DNA of 10,811 bases, from contig CAJKXC010000076.1 of assembly GCA_905203765.1 (NCBI GenBank), forward strand, positions 1 through 10,811. Direction: 5' to 3'. The stretch's first letter is position 1, and the number at the start of each line of letters is the position of its first letter. Source of the stretch: an uncultured Bacteroides sp. Lineage in GTDB: Bacteria; Bacteroidota; Bacteroidia; Bacteroidales; Bacteroidaceae. The notes below the pieces were generated by a model. That model was given only the letters and a program-made list of their open reading frames with translations, was not told where the DNA came from and made no database searches. The translations under genes were made by a program, and so were the position numbers. Below, piece after piece: positions 1 to 7,224 of the stretch.

Positions 1-1469
1 TCGACACAACGCTCCGCGATGGCGAGCAGGTTCCGGGATGCCAGTTGAATACAGTAGAGAAAATCCAGGTAGCCAAGCAACTGGAAGCGCTGGGTGTGGA
101 CGTGATTGAGGCCGGATTCCCGATTTCGAGCCCGGGAGACTTCAATTCGGTAATTGAAATATCGAAGGCTGTGACATGGCCTACGATCTGCGCCCTGACA
201 CGTGCCGTACAGAAAGATATCGATGTAGCTGCGGATGCCTTGAAGTTTGCCAAACATAAACGTATCCATACCGGTATCGGTACTTCCGATTCGCATATCA
301 AGTATAAATTCAATTCCAACCGGGAAGAGATTATAGAGCGTGCCGTAGCTGCCGTGAAGTATGCCCGCCGGTTTGTGGACGATGTGGAGTTCTATGCCGA
401 AGATGCCGGACGTACGGACAACGAATACCTGGCACGCGTAGTGGAAGCCGTTATCAAAGCAGGCGCTACGGTAGTGAACATCCCCGATACAACGGGATAT
501 TGCCTGCCTTCCGAGTATGGCGAGAAAATAAAATATCTGATGGAACACGTAGACGGCGTTCATAATGCCATCCTCTCCACCCACTGCCACAACGACCTGG
601 GCATGGCTACTGCCAACACAATGGCAGGCGTGCTGAACGGTGCCCGCCAGGTGGAAGTTACCATCAACGGTATCGGCGAGCGTGCCGGAAACACTTCTCT
701 GGAAGAAATCGCGATGATAATCAAGTGTCACAAAGACATCGACATCGAAACCAATATCAATACACAGAAGATTTATCCTACCAGCCGCATGGTGTCCAGC
801 CTGATGAATATGCCGGTGCAGCCCAACAAGGCGATTGTAGGCCGTAATGCCTTTGCGCATTCATCGGGCATCCATCAGGACGGTGTGCTGAAGAATGTGC
901 AGACCTACGAAATCATCGACCCGCACGATGTGGGTATCGATGACAACTCCATCGTATTGACGGCACGCAGCGGACGTGCAGCCTTGAAGAACCGCCTGTC
1001 GGTATTGGGCGTGAATCTGGATCAGGAGAATCTGGACAAGGTGTACGAGGAATTCCTGAAACTGGCGGATAAGAAGAAAGACATCAACGATGATGATATC
1101 CTGGTATTGGCTGGGGTAGACCGGACACAGAACCACCGCATCAAACTGGAATACCTGCAGGTGACCAGTGGAGTGGGAGTCCGTTCGGTAGCCAGCCTGG
1201 GACTGAATATCTCCGGTGAGAAGTTTGAAGCGGCAGCCAGCGGAAACGGTCCGGTAGACGCGGCTATCAAGGCTTTGAAGAAGATTATCGACCGCCACAT
1301 GACACTGAAAGAATTTACAATCCAGGCTATCAGCAAGGGTAGTGACGATATGGGTAAGGTGCACATGCAGGTGGAATACGACAACCATATCTATTACGGA
1401 TTCGGTGCCAATACCGATATCATTGCGGCATCAGTAGAAGCGTATATCGACTGTATTAATAAGTTTTGA
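1..1469 (+). CDS. leuA: 2-isopropylmalate synthase, 5' end missing
   Basis: This enzyme condenses acetyl-CoA with 2-oxoisovalerate, the first committed step of leucine synthesis, in the cytoplasm. The frame is open from the window edge: bases 3-29 encode DTTLRDGEQ, the signature with the catalytic Arg and metal-binding Asp. The true start is therefore upstream, and probably about 8-10 residues are missing; the in-frame TTG at 45 is not the start. Further family marks are IEAGFP, the HCHND metal-binding histidines (near 582-596), the NGIGERAGN loop (near 666-692) and a C-terminal LeuA dimer/regulatory domain (roughly 1130-1466), which in this family binds leucine for feedback inhibition. About 488 residues are present, consistent with a 500-residue family member. 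The active-site His equivalent to E. coli His97 is kept (codon 294-296), but the position of E. coli Ser139 is Tyr (393-395). It heads the leu genes; leuC follows after 21 bp. Confidence 0.96.
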   Translation, partial: DTTLRDGEQVPGCQLNTVEKIQVAKQLEALGVDVIEAGFPISSPGDFNSVIEISKAVTWPTICALTRAVQKDIDVAADALKFAKHKRIHTGIGTSDSHIKYKFNSNREEIIERAVAAVKYARRFVDDVEFYAEDAGRTDNEYLARVVEAVIKAGATVVNIPDTTGYCLPSEYGEKIKYLMEHVDGVHNAILSTHCHNDLGMATANTMAGVLNGARQVEVTINGIGERAGNTSLEEIAMIIKCHKDIDIETNINTQKIYPTSRMVSSLMNMPVQPNKAIVGRNAFAHSSGIHQDGVLKNVQTYEIIDPHDVGIDDNSIVLTARSGRAALKNRLSVLGVNLDQENLDKVYEEFLKLADKKKDINDDDILVLAGVDRTQNHRIKLEYLQVTSGVGVRSVASLGLNISGEKFEAAASGNGPVDAAIKALKKIIDRHMTLKEFTIQAISKGSDDMGKVHMQVEYDNHIYYGFGANTDIIAASVEAYIDCINKF

Positions 1470-1490
1470 CAAGCTAATAAACTAAAAAAG

Positions 1491-2885
1491 ATGAATACAT
1501 TATTTGATAAAATCTGGGATGCCCACGTGGTGCAGAAAGTGGAAGACGGTCCCACACAGCTTTATATAGACAGACTTTATTGTCATGAAGTAACCAGCCC
1601 GCAGGCTTTTGCCGGAATGCGCGAACGCGGAATCAAGTGTTTCCGTCCGGAGAAGATTTTCTGCATGCCCGACCACAATACGCCGACGCATGACCAGGAC
1701 AAACCGATCGAGGATCCGATCTCAAAGACACAGGTGGATACACTGGCCAAGAATGCGGCTGACTTTGGGCTGACGCACTTCGGCATGCTGAATAAGAAGA
1801 ACGGTATTATCCATGTGGTAGGTCCCGAACGCGGTCTGACCCTGCCGGGCATGACCATTGTTTGCGGTGACTCGCACACCTCTACCCACGGTGCGATGGG
1901 AGCGGTAGCTTTCGGTATCGGAACGAGTGAGGTGGAGATGGTGATGGCTTCGCAATGTATTCTTCAGACCCGCCCCAAGACAATGCGTATGACAGTGGAC
2001 GGTAAACTGAAAAAGGGCGTGACTGCCAAGGATGTGGCGCTGTACATGATGTCGAAGATGACGACCAGCGGCGCTACGGGTTACTTTGTGGAATATGCCG
2101 GAGAAGCCGTCCGCAGTTTGTCGATGGAAGGCAGACTGACACTGTGCAACCTGAGTATCGAGATGGGGGCGCGCGGCGGTATGGTGGCTCCTGATGAAAA
2201 GACTTTCGAGTATATCAAGGGACGTGAATATGCTCCGAAGGGCGAAGCATGGGACAAGGCGCTGGCTTACTGGAAGACGCTGAAGAGTGACGAGGATGCC
2301 GTGTTCGACAAAGAGGTGCGCTTTGCTGCTGAGGATATCGAACCGATGATTACCTACGGAACCAATCCGGGTATGGGTATGGGCATCACGCAGCATATCC
2401 CGACTACAGAGGGTATGGGCGAGGCTGCCCGGGCTTCTTTCAAGAAGTCTTTGGACTATATGGGCTTTCAGCCGGGTGAGGGATTGCTTGGCAAGAAGAT
2501 AGACTACGTGTTCCTGGGTGCCTGTACGAACGGGCGCATCGAGGACTTCCGCGCTTTTGCATCCCTTGTGAAGGGGCGCAAGAAAGCGGAAGGGGTAGTG
2601 GCATGGCTGGTTCCGGGTTCCTGGATGGTGGACGAGCAAATCCGCGAAGAAGGTCTGGACAAGATCTTGACGGAAGCAGGCTTTGCCATCCGTCAGCCGG
2701 GATGTTCCGCTTGCCTGGCAATGAATGATGATAAGGTGCCGGCAGGCAAGTATGCGGTATCGACCAGCAACCGTAATTTTGAAGGACGCCAGGGGCCGGG
2801 TTCGCGCACTTTGCTTGCCAGTCCGCTGGTAGCGGCTGCGGCTGCGGTGACGGGTGTCATTACGGACCCAAGAGAATTAATGTAA
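1491..2885 (+). CDS. leuC: 3-isopropylmalate dehydratase, large subunit
   Basis: Large subunit of isopropylmalate isomerase, an aconitase-family enzyme that, with LeuD, interconverts 2- and 3-isopropylmalate. The product has 464 residues, close to the usual bacterial length of about 466. The three cysteines that hold the [4Fe-4S] cluster are visible at residues 345 (in GACTNGR), 405 and 408 (in GCSAC). The aconitase motif CGDSHTSTHGA lies near residues 125-135. The ATG at 1491 follows an A-rich stretch with no clear Shine-Dalgarno, as is common in Bacteroides. It sits 21 bp after leuA and 21 bp before leuD, so it is almost certainly co-transcribed. The same heterodimer would also handle citramalate if the downstream synthase makes it, as is known for LeuCD in organisms using the citramalate route; that second role is inferred. 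Confidence 0.97.
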   Translation: MNTLFDKIWDAHVVQKVEDGPTQLYIDRLYCHEVTSPQAFAGMRERGIKCFRPEKIFCMPDHNTPTHDQDKPIEDPISKTQVDTLAKNAADFGLTHFGMLNKKNGIIHVVGPERGLTLPGMTIVCGDSHTSTHGAMGAVAFGIGTSEVEMVMASQCILQTRPKTMRMTVDGKLKKGVTAKDVALYMMSKMTTSGATGYFVEYAGEAVRSLSMEGRLTLCNLSIEMGARGGMVAPDEKTFEYIKGREYAPKGEAWDKALAYWKTLKSDEDAVFDKEVRFAAEDIEPMITYGTNPGMGMGITQHIPTTEGMGEAARASFKKSLDYMGFQPGEGLLGKKIDYVFLGACTNGRIEDFRAFASLVKGRKKAEGVVAWLVPGSWMVDEQIREEGLDKILTEAGFAIRQPGCSACLAMNDDKVPAGKYAVSTSNRNFEGRQGPGSRTLLASPLVAAAAAVTGVITDPRELM

Positions 2886-2906
2886 ACGATTAAAAGCAAG
2901 AAGACA

Positions 2907-3506
2907 ATGAAACAGAAATTCAATATCATCACCAGTACTTGTGTACCTCTTCCTTTGGAGAATGTAGATACGGACCAGATAATCCCTGCACGTTTCCTGA
3001 AAGCCACTACCCGCGAAGAAAAGTTCTTCGGAGACAATTTGTTCCGCGACTGGCGCTATAATCCGGATGGTTCGCTGAACAAGGATTTTGTTTTGAACAA
3101 CCCCACTTACAGCGGGCAGGTGCTTGTGGCAGGCAAGAACTTCGGTTCCGGTTCCAGCCGTGAACATGCCGCATGGGCTATTGCCGGTTACGGGTTCCGT
3201 GTTGTGGTATCCAGCTTCTTTGCCGATATCCACAAGAACAATGAACTGAACAACTTTGTGCTTCCGGTAGTAGTGAGCGAACCTTTCCTGAAAGAACTGT
3301 TCGACTCCATCGCTGCCAATCCTAAAATGGAAGTGGAAGTGAACCTGCCCGAACAGACCATCACCAACAAGGCCACGGGCAAGAGCGAGACTTTTGAAAT
3401 CAATGCCTACAAGAAGCATTGTCTGATGAACGGCTTGGACGACATCGATTTCCTGGTAGAAAACAAAGATAAAATAGAAGCTTGGGAGAAAGAAAATGAA
3501 GCATAA
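2907..3506 (+). CDS. leuD: 3-isopropylmalate dehydratase, small subunit
   Basis: Small (swivel-domain) subunit that pairs with LeuC to form isopropylmalate isomerase. The 199-residue length is normal for the family. Clear family features are NVDTDQIIPARFL near the N-terminus, which contributes to the active site, and NFGSGSSREHAAWA around residues 79-92, the conserved loop that recognises the substrate carboxylates. The start at 2907 is the only ATG placing these motifs at the expected distance from the N-terminus. It lies directly after leuC and its last 11 bp overlap the start of the next gene, suggesting coupled translation. No anomaly is seen. Confidence 0.97.
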   Translation: MKQKFNIITSTCVPLPLENVDTDQIIPARFLKATTREEKFFGDNLFRDWRYNPDGSLNKDFVLNNPTYSGQVLVAGKNFGSGSSREHAAWAIAGYGFRVVVSSFFADIHKNNELNNFVLPVVVSEPFLKELFDSIAANPKMEVEVNLPEQTITNKATGKSETFEINAYKKHCLMNGLDDIDFLVENKDKIEAWEKENEA

Positions 3507-5043
3507 TCATCCGAAGATAGAAATCATGGACACCACGCTCCGCGATGGCGAACAGACCAGCGGAGTCTCCTTTGTGCCCCATGAGAAGCTGATGATTGCC
3601 CGTTTATTGCTGGAAGAATTGAAGGTAGACCGGGTGGAAGTGGCTTCTGCACGGGTATCCGAAGGAGAGTTTGATGCCGTGAAAATGATTTGTGACTGGG
3701 CAGCCCGCCGCAACCTGCTGCCAAAGGTCGAAGTGCTGGGCTTTGTGGACGGTCATACCTCGGTGGACTGGATACATGCCACCGGCTGCCGTGTCGTCAA
3801 CCTCTTGTGCAAAGGCTCGTTGAAGCATTGCACTTATCAACTGAAAAAGACCCCTGAAGAGCATCTGGAAGATATCCTGACCGTAGTGAACTACGCCAAC
3901 GAACAGGATATGGAAGTGAATATCTATCTGGAAGACTGGAGCAACGGCATGAAAGACTCACCGGAATATGTTTTCCAGTTGATGGATGCGCTCATACAAA
4001 CCAATATACAGCGCTATATGCTGCCCGATACGTTGGGCGTGCTGAACCCCTTGCAAGTCATCGAGTTCATGCGGAAGATGGTGAAGCGCTATCCCGACGC
4101 ACACTTCGACTTCCACGCGCACAACGATTACGATCTTGCCGTGAGCAATGTGCTGGCTGCCGTACTGAGTGGGTGCAAAGGTCTGCATACCACGATAAAC
4201 GGACTGGGAGAGCGTGCCGGCAATGCCCCGCTCTCGAGCGTGCAAGCTATCTTGAAAGATCACTTCGATGCTGTCACACATATTGACGAAAGCCGCCTGA
4301 ACGATGTGAGCCGCGTAGTGGAATCCTATTCGGGTATCGTGATTCCCGCCAATAAACCGATTGTCGGTGAAAATGTATTCACGCAAGTGGCGGGGGTGCA
4401 CGCCGATGGCGATAATAAAAGTAACCTTTATTGTAATGACTTGTTGCCCGAACGCTTCGGGCGCAAGCGCGAATACGCCTTGGGTAAGAACAGCGGCAAA
4501 GCTAATATTCGTAAAAATCTGGAAGACCTGGGCTTGCAGTTGGACGAGGATGCGATGCGCAAAGTTACCGAACGGATCATCGAGTTGGGCGACAAAAAGG
4601 AACTGGTAACCCAGGAAGATTTGCCGTATATTGTTTCCGACGTTCTGAAACATGATATGATGGAAGAGCGCGTCAGCCTCAAAAGTTATATCCTGAACCT
4701 GGCTTACGGGCTGAAGCCGATGGCTACCTTGAAAATAGAAATCAACGGTAAGGAGTACGAAGAGACTTCCAGCGGAGACGGTCAGTACGATGCCTTTGTA
4801 CGCGCTTTGCGGAAGATCTATAAGGTGACACTGGGGCGTAAATTCCCGATGCTGACCAACTATGCCGTAACCATTCCACCCGGCGGACGTACCGATGCCT
4901 TTGTGCAGACGGTAATCACCTGGAGTTTTGAAGGTACGGTATTCCGTACCCGTGGGCTGGATGCCGACCAGACAGAGGCAGCCATCAAGGCGACGGTGAA
5001 GATGCTGAATATAATAGAAAGCGAATATGAAAGAGTGGATTAG
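3496..5043 (+). CDS. cimA: (R)-citramalate synthase (second LeuA-family enzyme)
   Basis: Member of the isopropylmalate/homocitrate/citramalate synthase family, 515 residues: a TIM barrel (about 1-320), a linker, and a C-terminal LeuA-type regulatory domain (about 390-510, with GDGQYDAF near 428-435). Catalytic Arg16 and Asp17 (DTTLRDGEQ), Glu146 and metal ligands His207 and His209 (HAHND) are present. From memory of the characterised Leptospira interrogans enzyme, these residues carry the same numbers there, and so do the three that favour pyruvate over 2-oxoisovalerate: Leu81, Leu104 and Tyr144. The surrounding blocks (ASARVS, LGFVDG, YLEDWSNG, NGLGERAGN, GVHADGD, ALGK) also match. I therefore favour pyruvate plus acetyl-CoA to (R)-citramalate, with LeuCD and LeuB then making 2-oxobutyrate for isoleucine. 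The ATG at 3496 gives the numbering match; an in-frame ATG at 3526 would leave only four residues before the catalytic Arg. Its 5' end overlaps leuD by 11 bp. The alternative is a second 2-isopropylmalate synthase, the label it may carry in databases. Isoleucine feedback is inferred from the family. Confidence 0.85.
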   Translation: MKHNHPKIEIMDTTLRDGEQTSGVSFVPHEKLMIARLLLEELKVDRVEVASARVSEGEFDAVKMICDWAARRNLLPKVEVLGFVDGHTSVDWIHATGCRVVNLLCKGSLKHCTYQLKKTPEEHLEDILTVVNYANEQDMEVNIYLEDWSNGMKDSPEYVFQLMDALIQTNIQRYMLPDTLGVLNPLQVIEFMRKMVKRYPDAHFDFHAHNDYDLAVSNVLAAVLSGCKGLHTTINGLGERAGNAPLSSVQAILKDHFDAVTHIDESRLNDVSRVVESYSGIVIPANKPIVGENVFTQVAGVHADGDNKSNLYCNDLLPERFGRKREYALGKNSGKANIRKNLEDLGLQLDEDAMRKVTERIIELGDKKELVTQEDLPYIVSDVLKHDMMEERVSLKSYILNLAYGLKPMATLKIEINGKEYEETSSGDGQYDAFVRALRKIYKVTLGRKFPMLTNYAVTIPPGGRTDAFVQTVITWSFEGTVFRTRGLDADQTEAAIKATVKMLNIIESEYERVD

Positions 5044-5102
5044 ATGAAAGAAAAATCAGGCTCAAAAAGAAAGAATAAACAAATACTTAAATAAGAAAGA
5101 AG

Positions 5103-6161
5103 ATGGATTTTAAAGTTGCAGTATTGGCCGGTGACGGTATCGGCCCCGAGATTTCTGCCGTAGGTGTGGATGTAATGACCGCCGTTTGTGAGAAATTCGG
5201 ACACAAAGTGAACTATGAATATGCTATCTGCGGTGCAGATGCTATCGACAAAGTGGGCAATCCGTTCCCCGAAGCTACTTATGAAGCTTGTAAGAATGCA
5301 GATGCAGTGCTTTTCTCTGCGGTAGGTGATCCGAAGTTTGATAATGACCCGACTGCCAAAGTACGCCCCGAGCAGGGCTTGCTGGCTATGCGCAAGAAAC
5401 TCGGACTGTTTGCCAATATCCGTCCGGTGCAGACTTTCAAATGTCTGCTCCACAAATCTCCGCTTCGTGCGGAACTGGTTGACGGTGCGGACTTCCTTTG
5501 CATCCGTGAGCTGACGGGCGGTATGTACTTCGGCGAGAAATATCAGGACAACGACAAGGCGTATGATACGAATATGTACACCCGTCCGGAGATTGAGCGT
5601 ATTCTGAAAGTAGGCTTTGAATATGCTTTGAAGCGTAACAAGCACCTCACGGTAGTAGATAAGGCCAACGTGCTGGCTTCTTCTCGCCTGTGGAGACAGA
5701 TTGCCCAGGAAATGGCACCGAAATATCCGGAAGTAACTACCGACTATATGTTTGTGGACAACGCTGCCATGAAGATGATTCAAGAACCGAAGTTCTTCGA
5801 TGTAATGGTGACCGAGAATACTTTCGGCGATATCCTGACGGACGAAGGCTCTTGCATCAGCGGCTCTATGGGATTGCTCCCTTCCGCTTCCACCGGCGAA
5901 AGCACTCCGGTGTTCGAACCGATTCACGGTTCATGGCCGCAGGCTAAAGGCCTGAACATTGCCAATCCGCTGGCACAGATTCTTTCCGTAGCCATGCTGT
6001 TCGAGTATTTCGACCTGAAAGAAGAAGGCGCACTGATCCGCAAGGCGGTAGATGCCTCGCTCGACTCGAATGTACGCACACCGGAAATTCAAGTGGAAGG
6101 TGGCGCCAAGTACGGAACGAAAGAGGTGGGCGCCTGGATCGTAGATTACATAAAACGCTAA
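5103..6161 (+). CDS. leuB: 3-isopropylmalate dehydrogenase
   Basis: Oxidises and decarboxylates 3-isopropylmalate to 2-oxoisocaproate with NAD, the last leucine-specific step before transamination. It would also turn 3-methylmalate (from citramalate) into 2-oxobutyrate. The 352-residue protein shows the family order: GDGIGPEI at the N-terminus, NIRPVQ (substrate Arg), RELTGGMYFGEK (Arg and catalytic Tyr), DKANVL (catalytic Lys), the metal-binding aspartates in VDNAAM and FGDILTDEGS, and FEPIHGS near residue 274. In the nucleotide loop, GSWPQAKGLNIANP aligns without gaps to the usual GSAPDIAG-x-GIANP, so the Asp that contacts the NAD ribose is Gln280. The start at 5103 places GDGIGPE ten residues in, as expected. 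It lies 59 bp after cimA; that gap is A-rich and shows no promoter match. Confidence 0.96.
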   Translation: MDFKVAVLAGDGIGPEISAVGVDVMTAVCEKFGHKVNYEYAICGADAIDKVGNPFPEATYEACKNADAVLFSAVGDPKFDNDPTAKVRPEQGLLAMRKKLGLFANIRPVQTFKCLLHKSPLRAELVDGADFLCIRELTGGMYFGEKYQDNDKAYDTNMYTRPEIERILKVGFEYALKRNKHLTVVDKANVLASSRLWRQIAQEMAPKYPEVTTDYMFVDNAAMKMIQEPKFFDVMVTENTFGDILTDEGSCISGSMGLLPSASTGESTPVFEPIHGSWPQAKGLNIANPLAQILSVAMLFEYFDLKEEGALIRKAVDASLDSNVRTPEIQVEGGAKYGTKEVGAWIVDYIKR

Positions 6162-6199
6162 TCTTTATTAAGGAAATAAAGGAACAGAAGTATTTTTTC

Positions 6200-6207
6200 T
6201 ACTTTTG
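6200..6207 (+). promoter_or_regulatory. Possible Bacteroides -7 box upstream of cysK
   Basis: TACTTTTG matches the Bacteroides -7 consensus TAnnTTTG exactly and is preceded by a T-rich run. No good TTTG or TTG -33 box is found about 20 bp upstream, so support is partial. A start about 7 nt downstream would fall inside the left arm of the following hairpin and leave a leader of roughly 45-50 nt before the cysK ATG at 6261. It suggests cysK has its own promoter separate from the leu operon. Confidence 0.4.
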
Positions 6208-6208
6208 T

Positions 6209-6240
6209 GAGGCTGTATCAGTACATTCTGTTACAGCCTC
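6209..6240 (+). terminator. Hairpin after leuB, probable weak terminator
   Basis: The arms GAGGCTGTA (6209-6217) and TACAGCCTC (6232-6240) are perfect 9-bp inverted repeats. After one T-T mismatch the stem continues for 3 bp (CAG/CTG), closing a 6-nt loop. The run after the hairpin (TCTTATAAAT) is only moderately T-rich, so this would be a weak intrinsic terminator. It sits 47 bp after the leuB stop and 20 bp before cysK, the right place to end or attenuate the leu transcript. It could instead act as an mRNA-end stabiliser or as part of the cysK leader. Confidence 0.5.
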
Positions 6241-6260
6241 TCTTATAAATAGGAACGATT

Positions 6261-7214
6261 ATGGCGAAAATAGCAAAGAACCTGACAGAACTCATAGGGC
6301 GTACACCTCTGATGGAGTTGGCCGAGTATAGTCGGAAATACGGATTGAAAAGAAATATAGTGGCTAAACTGGAATCTTTTAATCCGGCGGGAAGCGTGAA
6401 GGATCGCGTGGCACTTGCCATGATTGAAGATGCCGAAATGCGCGGCACCCTGATTCCCGGCGCTACCATTATTGAACCTACCAGTGGAAATACAGGGGTG
6501 GGGCTGGCTATGGTGGCTACTATCAAAGGCTATCACCTGATACTGACCATGCCCGAGACGATGAGTGTGGAACGTCGTAATCTGTTGAAGGCTCTGGGGG
6601 CTGAAATCGTGCTGACGGACGGACTGGCGGGTATGGCCGGATCTATTGCCAAAGCTGAGGAATTGCGGGAGAATATTCCCGGTTCCGTTATACTGCAACA
6701 ATTCGAAAATCCTTCCAACGCAAAGGTGCATAAACTTACCACCGGTGAAGAAATCTGGACGGATACGGATGGAAAGGTCGATGTGTTTGTAGCAGGTGTG
6801 GGTACCGGCGGTACAATTTGCGGTGCGGCACAGGCTTTGAAGAAACATAATCCGGATGTTTATATTGTTGCCGTAGAGCCTGCATCTTCTCCGGTGCTGG
6901 CGGGGGGAGAAGCTGCTCCGCATCGCATACAGGGCATCGGGGCTAATTTTATTCCTTCTATTTACGATGCTTCTGTGGTGGACGAGGTTATCCCGGTTCC
7001 CGATGACGAAGCGATTCGCGGCGGGCGTGAACTGGCTTCTACCGAAGGGCTGCTGGCGGGAATTTCGTCGGGTGCGGCAGTCTATGCAGCACGTTTGTTG
7101 GCGGAGCGTCCGGAGTTTGCGAACAAAATGATCGTTGCCTTGTTGCCTGATACGGGAGAACGGTATCTGTCGACGGAATTGTTCGCTTTTGATACTTATC
7201 CCCTGGATTGCTAA
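6261..7214 (+). CDS. cysK: Cysteine synthase (O-acetylserine sulfhydrylase)
   Basis: PLP-dependent enzyme that forms L-cysteine from O-acetyl-L-serine and sulfide in the cytoplasm. The 317 residues fit the CysK size (about 310-323). The PLP-binding lysine is Lys47 in NPAGSVKDR. The substrate loop TSGNTG lies near residues 75-80, the phosphate-binding glycine loop GTGGT near 178-182, and the SSG block that contacts the PLP pyridine ring in GISSGAA near 269-275. The MPETMS and ERRNLLKALGA blocks are CysK-like, and the C-terminal GERYLST is typical. I prefer CysK to CysM because the length and whole-length motif pattern follow E. coli CysK; substrate choice cannot be proven from sequence. It lies 99 bp after leuB beyond a hairpin, with a possible promoter of its own, and 10 bp before the TPR gene, with which it is probably co-transcribed. 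Confidence 0.93.
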   Translation: MAKIAKNLTELIGRTPLMELAEYSRKYGLKRNIVAKLESFNPAGSVKDRVALAMIEDAEMRGTLIPGATIIEPTSGNTGVGLAMVATIKGYHLILTMPETMSVERRNLLKALGAEIVLTDGLAGMAGSIAKAEELRENIPGSVILQQFENPSNAKVHKLTTGEEIWTDTDGKVDVFVAGVGTGGTICGAAQALKKHNPDVYIVAVEPASSPVLAGGEAAPHRIQGIGANFIPSIYDASVVDEVIPVPDDEAIRGGRELASTEGLLAGISSGAAVYAARLLAERPEFANKMIVALLPDTGERYLSTELFAFDTYPLDC

Positions 7215-7224
7215 ATGAACCGTT

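Noticed and set aside
45..1469. Start of leuA at the TTG at 45
   Set aside because: The frame upstream to base 3 encodes the essential DTTLRDGEQ catalytic motif, so the gene is cut by the window edge rather than starting here.
1722..2639. 305-codon open frame on the - strand inside leuC
   Set aside because: Lies wholly opposite a well-conserved enzyme gene, and the translation has no recognisable domain. It is explained by codon bias of leuC.
3529..3555. 27-bp near repeat shared by leuA (3-29) and cimA, differing at two bases
   Set aside because: Both encode the conserved DTTLRDGEQ motif. Shared ancestry and common codon choice explain it, rather than a functional DNA repeat or recent gene conversion.
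5044..5094. 16-codon Lys-rich mini-frame between cimA and leuB (MKEKSGSKRK...)
   Set aside because: Any ATG in this A-rich spacer would give a Lys-rich peptide. There are no leucine or isoleucine codon runs and no attenuator hairpin, so a leader peptide is not supported.
5040..5927. 295-codon open frame on the - strand opposite leuB
   Set aside because: Mirrors leuB codons, shows no family motif or promoter, and is treated as a shadow frame.
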